Origin: Lentzea terrae
Lineage (GTDB): Bacteria > Actinomycetota > Actinomycetes > Mycobacteriales > Pseudonocardiaceae
Direction: 5' to 3'
Length of the DNA: 64,000 nt
Assembly (NCBI RefSeq): GCF_003265345.1
Contig: NZ_QFWW01000029.1
Coordinates: forward strand, 62,001-126,000
A model generated the notes under the pieces. It was not told where the DNA came from. It saw only the letters and a list, made by a program, of their open reading frames with translations, and did not search any database. Positions 61,812 through 64,000 of the stretch are shown in pieces (the stretch's first letter is position 1; each line of letters starts with the position of its first letter). The translations under genes and the position numbers were made by a program.

Positions 61812-62237
61812 ATGAGCCATGCACATCAGTTGGAGAACACCGACAAGAGCGGTCCGCCGCCGAAGATCGACGTCATCGGCACCGTGCCGGACGCACCGCG
61901 GATCCCGGACGGCGCCGAGGCCATGACGATCTTCGTGACGCTGCCGCCGAGCAGTCCGGGCGCACCGCCGCACCGGCACTCCGGGCCCGCGTACGGGTAC
62001 GTCGTCAAGGGCGCCATCGTCTTCGAGCTCGAAGGCGAGCCGGCACGGGTGGTGCGCACCGGCGAGACGTTCTGGGAGCCCGGCGGTGACGTCATCCACT
62101 ACCAGGACGGAAACCACCTCGCCGACGAGGAGTCCGCGTTCGTCGTCACGATGTTCTGCGCGCCCGGCCAGCCGATGCTGACCGTGGTCGAACCGGAGGA
62201 GCTCGAAGCCCGGAAGCATCTGCGAGCACCGAGGTGA
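61812..62237 (+). CDS. Single-domain cupin protein
   Basis: 141 residues. Cupin motif 1 in PGAPPHRHSGPAYGYVVKGAIVFELEGEPARVV, motif 2 in GGDVIHYQDGNHLADEESAFVVTMF. Likely metal-binding by the paired histidines; substrate unknown. A degraded paralogue lies directly upstream and shares its strand; a strong hairpin follows. Confidence 0.9.
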   Translation: MSHAHQLENTDKSGPPPKIDVIGTVPDAPRIPDGAEAMTIFVTLPPSSPGAPPHRHSGPAYGYVVKGAIVFELEGEPARVVRTGETFWEPGGDVIHYQDGNHLADEESAFVVTMFCAPGQPMLTVVEPEELEARKHLRAPR

Positions 62238-62239
62238 AC

Positions 62240-62275
62240 GAGGGGCGGGAGCCATCCCCGGCGCTCCCGCCCCTC
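62240..62275. terminator. Bidirectional terminator hairpin
   Basis: GAGGGGCGGGAGC, 10-base loop and its exact complement (13-bp stem) between the convergent cupin and flavoprotein genes. No T-run, typical of actinobacterial terminators. Confidence 0.75.
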
Positions 62276-62282
62276 ACCCGCG

Positions 62283-64000
62283 TCACTCGACCAGCTTGCC
62301 GGTCGTGTCGACGTCCCTCATCAGCGACGCGATCTCGGCCGGCACCGGAGGGATCTCCTCCCGGTCGATCCAGCCGGGCCCGGCCCAGACCAGGTTCACC
62401 TGCTGTGCGGGATCCATGTCCGGGTAGTCCGACCGGTTGTGACAGCCGCGGGTCTCGCGACGTTCCAGGGCGCATTCCAGGGTCGCGCGGGCCGCGAGCG
62501 CCGAGGCCTTCAGGTCGAAGGCGTGCGCGAGGTCCTGGAACCCGGCGAGGTCCGGGTGCACGCCGACGTTGCGGATGCGTTCCTCCAGCTGGTCCAGCTC
62601 GGCGAGTCCCTTGCGCAGGCCCGCCTCGTCCCGGACCACACCGGCGTGTTCGGTCATCGTGTTGCGCAGAGTTCGTTGCAGCGCACGGACGTTCTCGGGT
62701 CCGTCAGCGGACAACAACCCGTCGACCTCGGACCGCGCCTCGTTCAGCACGATGCGCGAACGGCGTTGCGCGCTCAGCGAAGCCGAGTACTCAGCTGCCG
62801 CCTCGCCCACGATCCGCCCGTACACCAACAGTTCGATGAGCGAGTTGCCGCCGAGACGGTTCGCGCCGTGCAAGCCGCTCGACGCCTCACCGATCGCGTA
62901 CAGGCCCTCGACACCCGTCGAGTGGTCCGTGGGCGACACCCAGACGCCGCCCATCGAGTAGTGCGCGGTCGGCGCGATCTCCATCGGCTCACGGGTGATG
63001 TCCTTCATCTGCAGTTCGAGCAGCGTCTGGTAGACCCGCGGCAGCCGGCGCATGATCTGCTCACGCGGCAGGTGCGAGACGTCGAGCCACACGCCGCCGT
63101 TCGGGGTGCCGCGGCCTTCCTTGATCTCGGTGTACGCGGCCAGCGCCACTCTGTCGCGTGTGGACAGTTCCATCCGCTGCGGGTCGTAACGCGCCATGAA
63201 CCGCTCCCCCAGCGCGTTGGTCAGCACGCCGCCCTCGCCGCGCGCCGCCTCCGAGACCAGCGTGCCGGCCGCGTTCTCCGGTTCGAGCAGGCCGGACGGG
63301 TGGAACTGCACCAGCTCGGGGTCCCGGATGCGGCCACCGGCCAGCACGGCCAGGCGGAACGAGTCACCGGTGTTCTCGTCGCGCCTGCTCGACGTGCGGC
63401 GCCAGATCCGGGTGTGCCCGCCCGCCGCCAGGATCACGACGTCGGCGTGGAAGACGTACCGCGTGCCGGTGTTCAGGTCGAACCCGTACGCGCCGAAGAC
63501 CACGTTGTCCCGCACCAGGATCTGCGTGATGTAGCAGGAGTCGTGGATCGGGACGTTCAGCTGCGCGGCCCGGTTGACGAGCGTGCGCTGGATCTCCAGA
63601 CCGGTGTAGTCGCCGGCGAACGACGTGCGGCGGAAGGTGTGCGCGCCGAAGAACCGTTGCGAGAGCCGGCCGTCGACCTCGCGGGCGAACGGCATGCCCC
63701 AGCGCTCCAGGTCCGCGATGCCGCGCGGGGCCTGTTCCGCGACCACCCGCACGATGTCCGGGTTGGCGAGGAGATAGCTCTCCTTGACGGTGTCGGCCGC
63801 GTGCTGCTGCCACGTGTCGGCCGGGTCCATCGTCGCCAGCGCCGCGTTGATGCCGCCGGCCGCCAGCGCCGTGTGCGCGTCGGCCTTGGGCCGCTTGCCG
63901 ACGACCATTACGTCGACTCCGCGTTCGGCCAGCTCGATGGCCGCGCGCAGGCCCGCACCGCCGCTGCCGATCACCAGTACTGAGGTGGCTACCTGATGTT
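62283..64000 (-). CDS. Fumarate reductase/succinate dehydrogenase-type flavoprotein, 5'-truncated by the window edge
   Basis: 572 codons visible and open to the right edge, preceded by HQVATSVLVIGSGGAGLRAAIELA, which is the FAD dinucleotide-binding motif near the natural start. Other landmarks: SAMPLE His-flavin segment HTALAAGGINAAL, RTSFAGDYTGLEIQRTL, ILAAGGHTRIW, ELVQFHPSG, the catalytic arginine region, HYSMGGVWVSP and EASSGLHGANRLGGNSLIELLVYGRIVG. It oxidises succinate or reduces fumarate, or acts as an L-aspartate oxidase-like enzyme. An iron-sulfur partner gene should lie beyond the edge or is absent. Confidence 0.93.
   Translation of the reverse strand, partial: HQVATSVLVIGSGGAGLRAAIELAERGVDVMVVGKRPKADAHTALAAGGINAALATMDPADTWQQHAADTVKESYLLANPDIVRVVAEQAPRGIADLERWGMPFAREVDGRLSQRFFGAHTFRRTSFAGDYTGLEIQRTLVNRAAQLNVPIHDSCYITQILVRDNVVFGAYGFDLNTGTRYVFHADVVILAAGGHTRIWRRTSSRRDENTGDSFRLAVLAGGRIRDPELVQFHPSGLLEPENAAGTLVSEAARGEGGVLTNALGERFMARYDPQRMELSTRDRVALAAYTEIKEGRGTPNGGVWLDVSHLPREQIMRRLPRVYQTLLELQMKDITREPMEIAPTAHYSMGGVWVSPTDHSTGVEGLYAIGEASSGLHGANRLGGNSLIELLVYGRIVGEAAAEYSASLSAQRRSRIVLNEARSEVDGLLSADGPENVRALQRTLRNTMTEHAGVVRDEAGLRKGLAELDQLEERIRNVGVHPDLAGFQDLAHAFDLKASALAARATLECALERRETRGCHNRSDYPDMDPAQQVNLVWAGPGWIDREEIPPVPAEIASLMRDVDTTGKLVE

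Noticed and set aside
1..64000. tRNA, rRNA, CRISPR array, transposase, integrase or att-site repeats
   Set aside because: No clover-leaf, spaced repeat or mobile-element protein was recognised on either strand; short intergenic gaps leave little room.

Overview
The window is very GC-rich DNA with strong G/C bias at third codon positions, many GTG starts, ATGA/GTGA stop-start overlaps and short intergenic gaps. Together with mycothiol-type, MarR/HxlR, LigD-polymerase and EACC1-caspase families, this points to a filamentous actinomycete, most likely in or near the Pseudonocardiaceae. That placement is an inference: there is no rRNA or other marker gene. I saw no tRNA, CRISPR array, transposase or phage gene.

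Region 1 (1-10.9 kb) is the edge of a type I polyketide locus. A modular PKS runs off the left edge (docking helix, KS, start of AT). Upstream on the same strand are a P450 and a crotonyl-CoA carboxylase/reductase. Divergent from them is a heterodimeric ABC exporter. Then come a mycothiol-dependent-isomerase-like protein, GDP-mannose 4,6-dehydratase and a type II thioesterase. ABC exporter pair + GDP-mannose dehydratase + thioesterase recalls polyene macrolide clusters with mycosamine, but the diagnostic PKS modules and sugar genes lie outside the window.

Region 2 (10.9-16.1 kb) holds two tandem LigD-type primase-polymerases facing a large EACC1-caspase-membrane protein, followed by a membrane protein. 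Region 3 (16.2-22.1 kb) is a complete dipeptide/oligopeptide ABC importer operon (dppB-C-DF-A order) with a clear terminator. Region 4 (22.5-33.3 kb) is mixed: an N-terminally short P450 with divergent MarR, a lipoprotein, a two-component system, an NTF2-like lipoprotein, a bPH protein, a DoxX gene plus a decayed DoxX copy, a LAL-like NTPase without DNA-binding domain, HxlR-SCP2, acyl-CoA dehydrogenase, VOC protein and a small methyltransferase.

Region 5 (33.3-40.1 kb) is a carbohydrate operon: sugar-binding lipoprotein, two permeases, a 2-hydroxyacid dehydrogenase and a DUF2264 protein, controlled by a DeoR-LacI hybrid regulator with two matching operator-like sites. Region 6 (40.1-51.8 kb) holds a three-gene cobalt-type nitrile hydratase/thiocyanate hydrolase, a penicillin-binding/beta-lactamase-like hydrolase, an MFS exporter, DoxX and an animal-type heme peroxidase, a STAS protein, a TetR/oxidoreductase pair with two operators, a secreted chorismate mutase and an S4 protein. 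Region 7 (51.8-64 kb) holds a sirtuin, two secreted clan-A glycoside hydrolases, GNAT, a class A beta-lactamase, a chimeric membrane pseudogene, a HbpS-like protein, a class II glutamine amidotransferase, a DUF4360 protein, a cupin preceded by its own degraded copy, and a fumarate reductase/succinate dehydrogenase flavoprotein that leaves the right edge.

Many convergent neighbours overlap at their stop codons and several gene remnants (28.5, 58.7 and 61.6 kb) show local duplication and decay.
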